DNA from: Clostridium aestuarii | Lineage (GTDB): Bacteria > Bacillota > Clostridia > Clostridiales > Clostridiaceae | Direction of reading: 5' to 3' | Assembly: GCF_026735135.1 (NCBI RefSeq) | Contig: NZ_JAPQER010000007.1 | Location: 1-64,000 of the forward strand | Length of the DNA stretch: 64,000 nt | Translations under genes and position numbers: made by a program | Notes under the pieces: generated by a model | Told to the model about the DNA's origin: nothing | Seen by the model: only the letters and a program-made list of their open reading frames with translations | Database searches by the model: none | Part shown: piece by piece, positions 42,190 to 51,593 of the stretch | Position numbering within the stretch: position 1 is the stretch's first letter | Layout of the letters: each line of letters starts with the position of its first letter

Positions 42190-42696
42190 ATGTCAAAATA
42201 CGGAATATATTTAATCATTATAGTTTTTATTGATACAGTCGTTAGTTGTTTAATATTAAGATATAAAACTCAAAAGATACTTTTAAATAAAAAATTATTT
42301 TTAAAAGTATCTTCATATAGTAAGAAACGTCTTATACTATGTATTATCATATTAATACTATATTGCTTAGTTCAAATATTTATTGAACAAAATATTTATT
42401 CAATTAAGCATATATATTTTGTTTTATATTTGGTAATATATTTTAATATATTAAGTTTAAATAATAAATTAATATTTATTGATAATGGATTTGTGTGGAA
42501 TGGCAAACTTATATATTATGTTGATGTTTTAGGAATTGAAATAAAAAAGCACAAAAAAGATAAATTAATTTTAAAAATGGAATGTAATAATAAAATTAAT
42601 ATTGAAATATTAGTATCAGAAGAACAAAAAAAAGTTATTATGAATATAGAAACCTTAGTCGCAAGCTCTTTTGGAAAATCCCCCGGGGGATTTTAA
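42190..42696 (+). CDS. Membrane protein of unknown function
   Basis: The 168-residue protein has three hydrophobic segments (about 5-22, 50-66 and 78-97), then a small soluble domain (LIFIDNGFVWNGKLIYYVDV, KKHKKDKLILKMECNNKINI). No clear ribosome binding site precedes the ATG, so the start is uncertain. The coding end runs into a 20-bp GC-rich palindrome. The build is like the protein at 22915. Confidence 0.55.
   Translation: MSKYGIYLIIIVFIDTVVSCLILRYKTQKILLNKKLFLKVSSYSKKRLILCIIILILYCLVQIFIEQNIYSIKHIYFVLYLVIYFNILSLNNKLIFIDNGFVWNGKLIYYVDVLGIEIKKHKKDKLILKMECNNKINIEILVSEEQKKVIMNIETLVASSFGKSPGGF
42675..42694. repeat. Perfect 20-bp palindrome with a ten-G/C core
   Basis: AAAATCCCCCGGGGGATTTT, covering the last codons (KSPGGF) of the membrane protein at 42190. 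A run of ten G/C is exceptional in this DNA. There is no T run for a normal terminator. Confidence 0.85.
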
Positions 42697-42886
42697 CAAT
42701 TCAAGGTATATGTTATTCTTAAAAACAATAGTTCTACAGAACTAATTTATTCGTGGAAAAATTCTGAGAAACAAGGAGCTGAAAATATAGTTGCAACTCC
42801 TATATAAAAAATAATATATCCACTGTCACTTAATTATTGCCTTGAATAGTTACTATACAATAGCAAAAAAATATGAAGCAACCATT

Positions 42887-44212
42887 TTAATATAAATAAA
42901 CTTTTTTATATCTTTTTAAAACCAATAATGAAACAAAGAGCGAAGAAAATTCAGCAAATGGAATCACTAACCATAATCCATTCAATTTAAAAAGGTTAGG
43001 TAATATCATAAAACCTATAATACAAAATACAAAGGTTCTAGAAAAAGAAAGTAATGCTGAAATTTTTCCGTTAGATAAAGCTGTAAATAAACCAGATGTA
43101 TAAAGATTAAATCCTGTGGCCAAAAATGAAAAAGCAAAGATTTTCAATCCATTCAATGTTAGATTATATACAATATTTGTTTCAGAGATGAATATTCTAA
43201 CAATAATTGGTGAGAAAGCAAAACAAAAAATAAAAATTATCATTGAGGATATCATAACAAAAACTTTTGAATATAAATGATATTCTTTAATTTTTAGTGA
43301 ATTTTTAGCACCGTAATTAAAACTAATAATAGGAGAAACACCTGCAATATGTCCTAAATAGATTGATATCATCACGAATTGAATGAACAATATTATTGTA
43401 ATTGCAGCCACTCCATTTTCACCAGCATATTTAAGAGCGATGTAATTAAAAAATAATGTAGTTATTGCGGCAGATACCTGAGTTACCATTTCAGATGAAC
43501 CATTATATATAGTATCTTTTAATAATTTCAAATCTAATGATGGCTTAACATATTTTAATGTAGATTTTTTACTTATAAAATATAAGGCACATAAAATAGT
43601 TGAAAAAGCTGATCCAATAAGTGTTGATAAAGCAGCACCTTTAATACCAAAATTAAATTGATATATGAATACATAATTAAGTATCAAATCAATTAGTCCC
43701 CCTAATAAAGCAGCTAATAGACTAAAGTTAAAGGCACCATCCACTCTTGTAAAATACTCAAAAACCATTTTAAGTATATAGAAGGGAGTGCATAATAAAA
43801 TTATTATTCCATAGCTCCTGCAATAATTCATTAAAGTTTCTGTAGCACCTAAAAGAGAAAATAAATTTTCATTAAATATAAGTCCTACAGCACTAAAAAT
43901 AACCCCAATTATTAAAGAAACTAGAACAATTAAGCTAAATCTATTATTAGCCTCCTTTAAGTTGTTTTTTCCTAATGAAATAGATATCAGAGCACTGCCG
44001 CCAGTTGCAAACATAACACCAATGCCACACATTAAGTTAATCATAGGAAGTACAATATTAATGCTGGCTAAGGCATCAGATCCAACTTTGTGAGATACAA
44101 ATACACCATCCATAATTGTATACAATGATAAAAAAAGCATAGATAAGATTGGTGGACAAGTAAATTTAAAGAATTCCTTAAATGATGTTTTCTGTGAAAA
44201 TGTATTTTCCAT
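42887..44212 (-). CDS. MATE-family multidrug exporter
   Basis: The 441-residue protein has 12 membrane helices in two halves and the MATE signs FTCPPILSMLFLSLYTIMDG, VFVSHKVGSDALASINIVLP and ATGGSALISISLG. AGGAGG lies before the ATG. The branch with this N-terminus is MepA-like (Na+ or H+ coupled drug export). A MerR regulator with a drug-binding domain is divergent from it. Confidence 0.94.
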   Translation of the reverse strand: MENTFSQKTSFKEFFKFTCPPILSMLFLSLYTIMDGVFVSHKVGSDALASINIVLPMINLMCGIGVMFATGGSALISISLGKNNLKEANNRFSLIVLVSLIIGVIFSAVGLIFNENLFSLLGATETLMNYCRSYGIIILLCTPFYILKMVFEYFTRVDGAFNFSLLAALLGGLIDLILNYVFIYQFNFGIKGAALSTLIGSAFSTILCALYFISKKSTLKYVKPSLDLKLLKDTIYNGSSEMVTQVSAAITTLFFNYIALKYAGENGVAAITIILFIQFVMISIYLGHIAGVSPIISFNYGAKNSLKIKEYHLYSKVFVMISSMIIFIFCFAFSPIIVRIFISETNIVYNLTLNGLKIFAFSFLATGFNLYTSGLFTALSNGKISALLSFSRTFVFCIIGFMILPNLFKLNGLWLVIPFAEFSSLFVSLLVLKRYKKVYLY

Positions 44213-44257
44213 ATATAATCCTCCTTATTCTGAATGTTTACTAATAGAATAATAAGA

Positions 44258-44274
44258 TATATAGTAACTATATA
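44258..44274. promoter_or_regulatory. Candidate MerR operator
   Basis: TATATAGT and ACTATATA flank a single A, a perfect dyad in the 92-bp gap between the MATE and MerR genes. MerR regulators bind dyads within long-spacer promoters. Confidence 0.5.
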
Positions 44275-44304
44275 GGCAAGAGTTTTTTGAAAGGAATTAT
44301 AAAG

Positions 44305-45123
44305 ATGAAAGATAAAGAATGTTTTTCCACAGGAGAGTTCGCAAAGCTAGCAAATGTATCTAAGCAGACTTTAATTTATTATGATAAATCGGGTATTTTT
44401 TCTCCTGTTTATAAAGATGAAAATAATTTCAGGTACTATTCTTTGAGTCAATTTGAGGCATTAGATACATTAATAAGTTTGAGGGAAATAGGGGTGCCGC
44501 TAAAGGAGATTAAGGCATATCTAAGTGATAAAGATATTGAAAATTTAGCAGAGTTACTTAAGAAGAAAAATCAATTAATAAAGGATCAAATTAATAAGCT
44601 AAAACATATTAGCAACAAAATAGAAAATAAATCCTTAAAGTTAGAAAAAGCTATAAAGCACCAACTTAATACGGAACCTTATTTTAAAAGGTGTGACCTT
44701 ACATATATTTTCACTTCTAATGTTGAGAGTGATGATTATAAAAAAATAATGGCAAAAATTATTGAGTTTATCAAGCAATGCAAAGATAAAGAGGAATTTG
44801 ATAATGGAAATCCTATTGGAGGTATTATAAGAAAGGAAGATATATTAAGAGGAAAATTTGATAGGATAAAGGATATATATATTATTATTGACAGTAAAAC
44901 TTTACATGATAATGAAAGGGTTAAACCAAAGGGAATTTATGCATGTATTAATCATAGAGGCGGTTATGATACAACATATATTTCATATAAAAAGCTAATA
45001 GATTTTATAGAAAAGAGTGGATATGAAATTATCGGAGATGCTTATGAAAATGAACTCATAGGATATCTTTCAGCTCAATCACAGGAGCAATACTTGATAG
45101 AGTTATCTATACAAGTACAATAG
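44305..45123 (+). CDS. MerR-family regulator with GyrI-like domain
   Basis: From the ATG at 44305 (AAAGGAATT upstream) the 272-residue protein has a MerR domain (about 1-75: STGEFAKLANVSKQTLIYYD, FRYYSLSQFEALDTL), a coiled coil (about 78-118) and a BmrR/GyrI-like domain (about 125-272). A TTG 18 nt upstream is open but has no ribosome binding site. It is divergent from the MATE gene, and the pair reads as a drug-responsive export unit. Confidence 0.93.
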   Translation: MKDKECFSTGEFAKLANVSKQTLIYYDKSGIFSPVYKDENNFRYYSLSQFEALDTLISLREIGVPLKEIKAYLSDKDIENLAELLKKKNQLIKDQINKLKHISNKIENKSLKLEKAIKHQLNTEPYFKRCDLTYIFTSNVESDDYKKIMAKIIEFIKQCKDKEEFDNGNPIGGIIRKEDILRGKFDRIKDIYIIIDSKTLHDNERVKPKGIYACINHRGGYDTTYISYKKLIDFIEKSGYEIIGDAYENELIGYLSAQSQEQYLIELSIQVQ

Positions 45124-45385
45124 TAGCAAAACTGTTCCAGTTTTTGTAAGACACATGACCCATTACAAAAATTAGAAGATAAATGGATAATCTTTGTTGC
45201 TAAGAGGAGTGAATTCTTTGAGAGTGATAATTAAGGTATAATTAAAAATATGTTTAGTATATAATTCCCATAATTTTTTCTCCTTAATGATAAATTAGTG
45301 ACTTTATTAATATTTTACTATAATATATAATTAAAGTATATTAATACAATAATTGGTTTTAAACGCAATTAAGCAACATTCTTAA

Positions 45386-45513
45386 AGTATACATAAAGGG
45401 GACTAGAAAATGGGGAATCCAGCTAACCAGATAATGACTATATTTTTTTACCAGAAATATATTTTCATTTAGGATCACTTATTTTTGGACATTAAGTGTT
45501 TTTAGTAATATAG
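45386..45513 (+). pseudogene. Deleted copy of the two small genes at 50907-51432
   Basis: The left half (GGGGACTAGAAAATGGGGAA, CCAGATAATGACT) matches 50886-50949, and the right half (TATTTTCATTTAGGATCACT, TTAAGTGTTTTTAGTAATAT) matches 51389-51450. The 439 nt in between are gone. Both ends of the gap lie in TTTTTAC, a short repeat in the intact locus. Confidence 0.8.
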
Positions 45514-45544
45514 TGTGAATCAACTTTCAAAATAGGAGGGAATT

Positions 45545-45982
45545 ATGAAAGTTAAATCATGGTCAAAGTATTTTGTTTTTATCTTCCTAATACTTGTAAT
45601 AGTATTTGGGGGACAATATATTTTGGAAGGAATTAGAAAAAATGCTCAAGCAACCTATATTATCCCTTGGTACTTAAGTGTTATAATGATTATTTTTTAT
45701 GTAAGTATAGGTTTATTGATGGGTTTAGAACATTTAATTTGTGAAATAAAAAAAGAGGGAACTTGGGCGATTAATTTACCTAAAATAGTATTAATGGGAC
45801 TACCCTCATTATATTTTTCACTTACAGTTTTTATATGCTATAGTAACAACCAATTTGTGAGAAATGTATGGGCATATCCTATTGGTATATTAATAAAAAA
45901 TACAACCATTATATCTGTCTTTCAACTGATACTTGGTTATTCGATTATTACGAGTTTTTATAAGCACAATGAAAAAATGTAA
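45545..45982 (+). CDS. Four-helix membrane protein of unknown function
   Basis: The 145-residue protein has four membrane helices (about 9-26, 40-61, 77-97 and 117-137). AGGAGGG precedes the ATG. It is followed by the repeat that also ends the small-gene cluster at 52180. Function unknown. Confidence 0.6.
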   Translation: MKVKSWSKYFVFIFLILVIVFGGQYILEGIRKNAQATYIIPWYLSVIMIIFYVSIGLLMGLEHLICEIKKEGTWAINLPKIVLMGLPSLYFSLTVFICYSNNQFVRNVWAYPIGILIKNTTIISVFQLILGYSIITSFYKHNEKM

Positions 45983-45996
45983 ATATAGTTATTACG

Positions 45997-46077
45997 TAAT
46001 AGCAAAATATTATAAAGAAAAGTTTATGTTACATAGCTCCTGCATCTGCAGGAGTTTTTTATTTCACTAAAATTTGT
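45997..46077 (+). repeat. Terminator-bearing repeat, copy 1
   Basis: About 80 bp (TAATAGCAAAATATTATAAA, GTTTATGTTACAT, hairpin CTCCTGCA/TGCAGGAG, TTTTTTAT) shared with 52180-52258. The hairpin and T run make a good terminator. Confidence 0.8.
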
Positions 46078-46287
46078 ATTAGCGTTATCGCCAATATATA
46101 TTTCTCAATTTCTACAAATAAATGAAATATGTAATATTATCGTAGAAATATTATGTATGTCAAAAAAACATCTGTGTTGAAAAAGAAACATTCATGTGAT
46201 ATTCTATATGCGTTTGTATAAATTTGTAGAATATACAAATTAAAAGTGTTATATGAAATAATATAAAACAAAGGAGAACATTAACAA

Positions 46288-47999
46288 ATGAAATGGTATT
46301 TAAATCTAAAAATTAGAACTAAATTATTATCATTTTTTTTGTAATTACTTTACTTATAGGTGTTGTTGGGGGCAATGGAATATCCAGTATGAATAATATT
46401 AACAACGAAATGACAAGTATGTATTTTGATAGATTAGTACCTATAGAACAAATTACAAATGTTCAAAAAAACATATTACTTATTCGTCTAAATCTATCTC
46501 AACCTTTAATTCAAGGAAATGATGTATCTGTTTCTGAAATAATAAACACGGTTAAAAAGCTAAGAGAGGAAAATATTTCTCTTATAAAGAAATATACAAA
46601 TACACACATGTCAAAAGAAGAAGAAGAACTAGTAACTGCATTTCAAAAAAATTTAAATGAATATAGAGTTTTTCAAGACAAATATATTCAACTGCTACAA
46701 GAAAACAAATTAGACCAAGCAAAATTCATATTCAAAAATGTAATTACAACTGGAATACAAGTAGAAAAATCAATAATTGACTTAATAAATCTCAATCAAA
46801 AAATTGCAAAAGAACTAAATACAAATGGTGATATCGTATATAATCAATCTAAAAATTCACTGATAATCTTTATTGGTATAGGTATACTTCTTGCATTAAC
46901 TTTAGGAATTACATTAACGAAAATCATTACAAGTAGCCTAAAAAAAGGTGTTAAATTTGCTAACGCTTTAGCTGACGGAGATTTAACCCAGGAAATAAAT
47001 CTTGATACAAAAGATGAGTTAGGAATTTTAGCTAAAGCTTTAAATAAAGCTTCATTAAATACAAAAGAATTATTAAGAAAAATTATTTCTGATTCCTCAA
47101 ATATGAATGCTTCTAGTCAAGAACTTAGTACTACTATTGAAGAAATTTCTGCACAAACACAAAACATAGATGCCAGCGTACAAGAAATTTCTGCAGGAAT
47201 GGAAGAGACAAATTCTGCTACCGAAGAAGTAAATGCCTCTGAAGAAGAAATTTATAATTCTATTAAGGTGCTTACACAAAAATCAGAAGAAGGAAGTATC
47301 TCTGCAGAAAAGATTAGAGATAGAGCTGAATCAATGAAATCCAATGCAGAAGAATCAAGAAATATTGCAAAAGCTATATATACGGAAAAACAATTAAATA
47401 TTTTAAAAGCAATAGAGGAAAGCAAAGTCGTTAAAGAGATTGAAAAAATGACAGTTATTATTTCAAATATTGCTAATCAAACAAATTTACTTGCCTTAAA
47501 TGCTGCCATTGAAGCTGCTAGAGCAGGTGATGCAGGTAAAGGATTTTCTGTTGTAGCAGAAGAAATAAGAAAACTTGCTGAAGAATCTTCTGAAACAGTA
47601 GGAAGTATTGAATCAATTATTACACAAGTACAAAATGCATCTAACAATTTATCTGATAACTCAAATGAAATATTAAAATTCCTAGAGGAAAAAGTTCTTG
47701 TGGATTATGAAACATTAATAGATATATCAGAACAATATTTAAAGGACTCTGAATTTGTAGATAATCTAATTGAAAATTTTTCAAATACCTCAAAACAAAT
47801 AGAAGAAAATATACAACAGGTTAGTTTAGCAATAGAATCAGTTTCTTCTTCAATAGAACAAGGAACTATAAATACACAAGAAATAGCTACAAATATTGCT
47901 GAAACTACCAACGCAATAGAATCTGTAACAAATGTCGCAGGAGATCAAACACAATTAGCAGAAAATTTAAATACACTTGTTCAAAAGTTTAAAATTTAG
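46288..47999 (+). pseudogene. Methyl-accepting chemotaxis protein, frameshifted near the start
   Basis: The ATG at 46288 has AAAGGAG and begins [16 protein letters not shown], the first membrane helix. A run of eight T (46333-46340) shifts the frame and translation stops at once. One more T would join it to [18 protein letters not shown] and the long open frame to 47999. That body has a four-helix-bundle sensor domain, a second helix ([20 protein letters not shown]), a HAMP domain and the signalling tip [20 protein letters not shown]. The signalling part also looks shortened and rearranged near residues 320-350. It is either a pseudogene or phase variable. Confidence 0.8.
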
Positions 48000-48008
48000 A
48001 GGTTTATT

Positions 48009-48309
48009 ATGGAATCTAAAAGAAAGCGTAGAGCCAATAAGAAGTGAGAAAAAAATTAAAGATTTAAAAAAATATCTTTTAGGATCTAATAACATAAGAA
48101 ATTATACTCTAATAGTTTTGGGTTTAAATTCAGCGCTAAGGATTTCAGATATATTAAATTTAACCTGGAATGACATATATGATTTTGAGGAAAGGACCTT
48201 CAGAAGTCATGTATATATCAAAGAAAAGAAAACTGGAAAAGATAAAAAGTTTCTGCTTAACAATAACGCCGTATTTGCCCTTAATAAGCTAAAGAAACAG
48301 CTTGGATAA
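48009..48309 (+). pseudogene. Tyrosine recombinase, N-terminal fragment
   Basis: The frame ESVEPIRSEKKIKDLKKYLL, LGLNSALRISDILNLTW (first catalytic Arg), KEKKTGKDKKFLL matches the start of the integrase at 21823. An ATG at 48009 (GAGG upstream) is one base out of frame because of an extra A near 48018. The C-terminal half with the remaining catalytic His, Arg and Tyr is absent. It begins 10 bp after the chemoreceptor. Confidence 0.75.
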
Positions 48310-48401
48310 ATCCCCTAGATCATGTTTTTCAGAGCAGAGAGAGTCAAATTAATTGAATTATAATCTAGAATATTGTTTTTATTTACATAATAGTATATAA
48401 T

Positions 48402-48429
48402 TATAGTACGTAATATATTACGTACTATA
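48402..48429. promoter_or_regulatory. Perfect 28-bp palindrome, likely antitoxin operator
   Basis: The left half TATAGTACGTAATA is followed directly by its exact complement. It overlaps the promoter region, about 75 bp before the Phd-like gene, where these antitoxins bind to repress themselves. Confidence 0.65.
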
Positions 48430-48505
48430 TTGAGTTGAATTTAGTGTATGTATGATAGATAAATGAATATAATAAAAAAGGATGAATGTGAAAGTGGGTG
48501 TTGTT

Positions 48506-48715
48506 ATGACCAAACCAAGTATTACTAAAGATCAAATGGTAAAGTCTTCAGAAGCAGCAAAGAGATTTGGAACAATTAGAAAAAGAGCTAAAGATCAACC
48601 TTTATATATAACGGATAATGGAAATATAGATTCAGTTTTACTTGGATACGAATATTTTGAAAAAATGTATAAAAGACTTATGGAGCTAGAAGAAAAAGAG
48701 GAAGAAAGAAGGTAG
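48506..48715 (+). CDS. Phd/YefM-type antitoxin
   Basis: The 69-residue protein from ATG 48506 has the antitoxin fold: MTKPSITKDQMVKSSEAAKR then FGTIRKRAKDQPLYITDNGN, DSVLLGYEYFEKMY. An in-frame ATG at 48482 is the alternative. The C-terminal tail (ELEEKEEERR) is the usual disordered toxin-binding part. No recognisable toxin follows, so it is an orphan or its partner is the odd frame at 48716. Confidence 0.8.
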   Translation: MTKPSITKDQMVKSSEAAKRFGTIRKRAKDQPLYITDNGNIDSVLLGYEYFEKMYKRLMELEEKEEERR

Positions 48716-48879
48716 ATATTCTTAAGATTGTTTATATACTTACAATTGAAAAAAGAAGAGATGATTTAGTATTTAAAATTGCTCATAATAGAAATTCTAA
48801 GTTAAAAAAACTACCTAAGGATCAATTATTAGAATCTATGAAAGTATCCAAGGTTTGGATGAGGAATAATAAAAAGTGA
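48716..48879 (+). other. Open frame after the antitoxin, no start codon
   Basis: About 54 codons (ILKIVYILTIEKRRDDLVFK, SKLKKLPKDQLLESMKVSKV, ending NNKK) are open directly behind the antitoxin but lack an ATG, GTG or TTG near the front. Position suits a toxin gene. It may be a remnant or start at ATT. Confidence 0.35.
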
Positions 48880-48892
48880 TTACTTGAATAAA

Positions 48893-49090
48893 ATGGTACC
48901 TATAGATTGGACACGTAAAAAAAGAGTGTCTAGTTTATAGGTGTCTTTTTTGTATAATTATTATTGAATATGGAGGCCTTTAGTATGAGTAAAATTACAT
49001 GTATTTGTCAATGAAGGATTTAGGATCGTTAGTGGTTTTGGTAAAATCGAAGCAATACATTCCGGGAATGGATGGATCATAAGGCCATAG
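48893..49090. mobile_element. Possible IS3/IS150-type end remnant
   Basis: ATAGATTGGACACGTAAAAA and GTCTAGTTTATAGGTGTC resemble the ends of IS150-like elements. A GGAGG-led ATG (MSKITCICQ) starts like an orfA and stops at once. Only about 200 bp remain and the assignment is weak. Confidence 0.3.
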
Positions 49091-49102
49091 TTAAAATTAA
49101 CA

Positions 49103-49142
49103 AAAGAAACCTCATTGGTATTAAAATCAACGAGGTTTCTTT
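49103..49142 (-). terminator. Terminator of the gene at 49144
   Basis: An 11-bp perfect stem (AAAGAAACCTC/GAGGTTTCTTT) with an 18-nt loop next to the minus-strand stop. Confidence 0.75.
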
Positions 49143-49143
49143 A

Positions 49144-49626
49144 TTAGTTTTCTGAATTAATAATTAGATTATTAACATAATTGTAATCAAATTTTGAATC
49201 TGAAATTTTATAATATCCATTGGGAAATCTAGGTTTATCTGATCTTATAGAAATAACAGTCAAATTATCTTTGAATATTTCAGTAATGAATATATAATAA
49301 GAATCCGATTCTGAATAAAATTGAAACCAATATGAAAAATAATCATCGGTTTCATGTTTACAAGTTTCTTCATTTCTTTCTTTAAGAGGTATTAATTTTA
49401 AATTCTTAAAATATTTAAAGATGAGAGCATTAGTATTTGAATTATGACTAGTTTTATCTATCTCATTATTAGAATAATACTCTGTAAAATAACATTTTTT
49501 AGGAATATCTTGAGATATTTCTGTTAAAGGATTATGTGGTATCTTGTAGTATATATAATTTTCATAAAAATGTAGTAACGATAAAAACACCACGAATAAA
49601 ATAATTAAATATTTAAACTTTTTCAT
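49144..49626 (-). CDS. Hypothetical membrane-anchored protein
   Basis: The 160-residue protein has an N-terminal anchor (MKKFKYLIILFVVFLSLLHF) and an exported domain with two Cys and aromatic strands (DDYFSYWFQFYSESDSYYIF). AAAGGAAAT precedes the start. No family recognised. Confidence 0.6.
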   Translation of the reverse strand: MKKFKYLIILFVVFLSLLHFYENYIYYKIPHNPLTEISQDIPKKCYFTEYYSNNEIDKTSHNSNTNALIFKYFKNLKLIPLKERNEETCKHETDDYFSYWFQFYSESDSYYIFITEIFKDNLTVISIRSDKPRFPNGYYKISDSKFDYNYVNNLIINSEN

Positions 49627-49679
49627 CCCTATAATTTCCTTTCAATATATTGCTAATACTATTTCTATATATATTATAC

Positions 49680-49903
49680 TGCTTTAAGTTCTTTTCCAGA
49701 TGTTTTTCTACAAATATTATTAGTACGATAACTAGCAACTGTTCCAACATATTTAGTTTTAAAATTAAACTTTTTAATTTAAATATCTAATATTTCGATA
49801 TAAGGATCAAAATGATTTTCATTACGAGGAGTTACATAAACATCAGTTATTATATTATGTTTTCCATCTACAGTTCTATGATTTAAATAAATATAGAAAG
49901 TTT
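49680..49903 (-). pseudogene. IS1182-family transposase remnant
   Basis: The minus strand reads YLNHRTVDGKHNIITDVYVT, then NHFDPYIEILDI, stop, IKKFNFKTKYVGTVASYRTN and ICRKTSGKELKA. This is the middle of IS1182-type DDE transposases (DHRTVDGKYNIITDVHVTPG type), with an in-frame stop and both ends missing. Confidence 0.75.
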
Positions 49904-50206
49904 AATCATTGGTTCATATTTGATTATATTTAGTGTTTTTCACTCAATAAAAACAGATAGGAATTTCCTAAAGGATTTATTTGGATATTAACAAAATTGG
50001 AAATACTTTCAGTTTCAATGTTCATAAGAAATATTCTCAGATCTTCTTTAGTCAATGTATTCTCTTAATTCTGATAGTATTATTGTAAAAAATTCTACTA
50101 ACTCTTCTTAAAAACTTATCTTTGAGTTTGCACTCTATGACAGTAATCTTGCTACTACCCCAACTAATAATAGTAAACTACTTATTACTAAGCAGCACTA
50201 ATTTTC
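49904..50206. other. Gene-free stretch
   Basis: AT-rich DNA with no usable frame on either strand. It may contain further decayed transposon sequence next to the IS1182 remnant, but I cannot identify it. Confidence 0.3.
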
Positions 50207-50271
50207 ATTGGTTTAATATGGTATAATTGGAAGTGGATTGTTGTTGAGTAATTTAAAGAAAGTGTGTCTGA
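50207..50271 (+). promoter_or_regulatory. Shared promoter-leader module, copy 4
   Basis: TTGGTTTAATATGGTATAAT, TGGAAGTGGATTGTTGTTGA and GTAATTTAAAGAAAGTG. This is the best example of the module: an extended -10 (TGGTATAAT) and a conserved leader of about 35 nt. It stands before the gene at 50309. Confidence 0.65.
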
Positions 50272-50308
50272 AAGAAGAATAATATGTTAATATGAGGAGA
50301 ATTTCATT

Positions 50309-50851
50309 ATGAAAAGAATACGGGTAAGAATTATATTCTCAATATTATTGGGAGTAATAGTTTTAATCTATTTATACACTACTTTACCAAGAACATATAG
50401 CAAAAGTTTTGAAGGTATAAAATATAGATTAGGAGAAACAAACAATCAATTTATTGAGAAAGTCTCAATTTCAATTAACGGAAAACTATCAAAAAACTTT
50501 ATTTTTGGAAAAAAGTTTGTAGGGAAAATAAAAATTAATGATTTAGAAATTCCTAAAGAAATAGAAGAAATAGAATTAAAATTTGATAACTTTAACAGAG
50601 CTAGTATTGACTACTTTTTTTCCAATGAGCAAGATGATTCTTTTCGTGCAATATATGGAACCATATATATAGATGATGATTTTAGTCAATTAACCATTGG
50701 AATTTCGGAACCAGAGGATTTGTATGCAAATAGTAAACACTGGGATAGCATTAATGGACTAATGATATCTGCGCCTGCATCTAATAGAAAAAGAGCATTA
50801 GAAATATCCAATAATTTGATGAAGGACGTTTTATATAAAGATTTACAATAA
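50309..50851 (+). CDS. Hypothetical membrane-anchored protein
   Basis: The 180-residue protein has an N-terminal anchor (about 5-25, VRIIFSILLGVIVLIYLYTT) and an exported part (YSKSFEGIKYRLGETNNQFI, DSFRAIYGTIYIDDDFSQLT, WDSINGLMISAPASNRKRAL). GAGGAG precedes the ATG. It is first in a run of five small genes up to 52115. Function unknown. Confidence 0.65.
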   Translation: MKRIRVRIIFSILLGVIVLIYLYTTLPRTYSKSFEGIKYRLGETNNQFIEKVSISINGKLSKNFIFGKKFVGKIKINDLEIPKEIEEIELKFDNFNRASIDYFFSNEQDDSFRAIYGTIYIDDDFSQLTIGISEPEDLYANSKHWDSINGLMISAPASNRKRALEISNNLMKDVLYKDLQ

Positions 50852-50906
50852 ATATTCTTATATATAACAATATGTAATATAAAGTTTACATAAAGGGGAT
50901 TAGAAA

Positions 50907-51083
50907 ATGGGGAATCCATCTAACCAGATAATGACTACATTTTTTTTACATTTGATTTTACTATTTATATTAATAGGAATTGGATTTTATGGCTTTGTAC
51001 TTTTTGTTAAACTTGCTCGTAGAGGAATAAAAGCTCTTGATATTTATATAGATAAAAATAGTAAAGATATAAGTGAACAGTGA
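50907..51083 (+). CDS. Small single-helix membrane protein
   Basis: A 58-residue frame starts ATG after AAAGGGG. MGNPSNQIMTTFFLHLILLF leads into one membrane helix, followed by a basic turn (KLARRGIKALDIYIDKN). Its first 14 codons recur in the deleted copy at 45386 with synonymous or conservative changes, which supports a real gene. Confidence 0.65.
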   Translation: MGNPSNQIMTTFFLHLILLFILIGIGFYGFVLFVKLARRGIKALDIYIDKNSKDISEQ

Positions 51084-51126
51084 TTATATTCTTTACATAT
51101 TACATAATATGAGGAGAAAAGTTAAA

Positions 51127-51432
51127 ATGAAAAAATTAAATAATAACAAACAAGAACAACAAAAACTTTGGAAATTCATAGGTGGATTTTCTGTTTGTAT
51201 AGCTATATTATCGATTGGCATAGTTGTGTTTCAAATATTGTTTATCTTAAAATTTGGAGGTATGCCTTTAGTACTTACTCCTTATATAAGTCCAGTAGGA
51301 ATTATTTTAGGTATTGCATCTTTTTTAATATATAGCAATAGGCTTGCTAAACTAGGAATTATAAGTAACATCATACTATTCTTTTTACCATGGATATATT
51401 TCTATTTAGGAACACTTATTTTGGGACCTTAA
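51127..51432 (+). CDS. Small membrane protein
   Basis: From the ATG at 51127 (GAGGAG upstream) the 101-residue protein has three membrane helices (about 19-40, 53-71 and 79-98) after a Lys/Gln-rich start. The longer frame from 51073 lacks a ribosome binding site. A Tic20-like or DUF4190-like plan is possible. The end is duplicated in the deleted copy at 45386. Confidence 0.6.
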   Translation: MKKLNNNKQEQQKLWKFIGGFSVCIAILSIGIVVFQILFILKFGGMPLVLTPYISPVGIILGIASFLIYSNRLAKLGIISNIILFFLPWIYFYLGTLILGP

Positions 51433-51593
51433 GTGTTTTTAGTGATATGAAATGTTCTTAAATGATGATTTAAAAGATTAATAATCCTAGAAGTAGTTAA
51501 ATCATAATAGCAAAACAGTGTGTGACAAATAAGATGCACTGATTTAAGATAAAATTTAAAAATATAAAATATTATATAAACGGGGGAATAATC

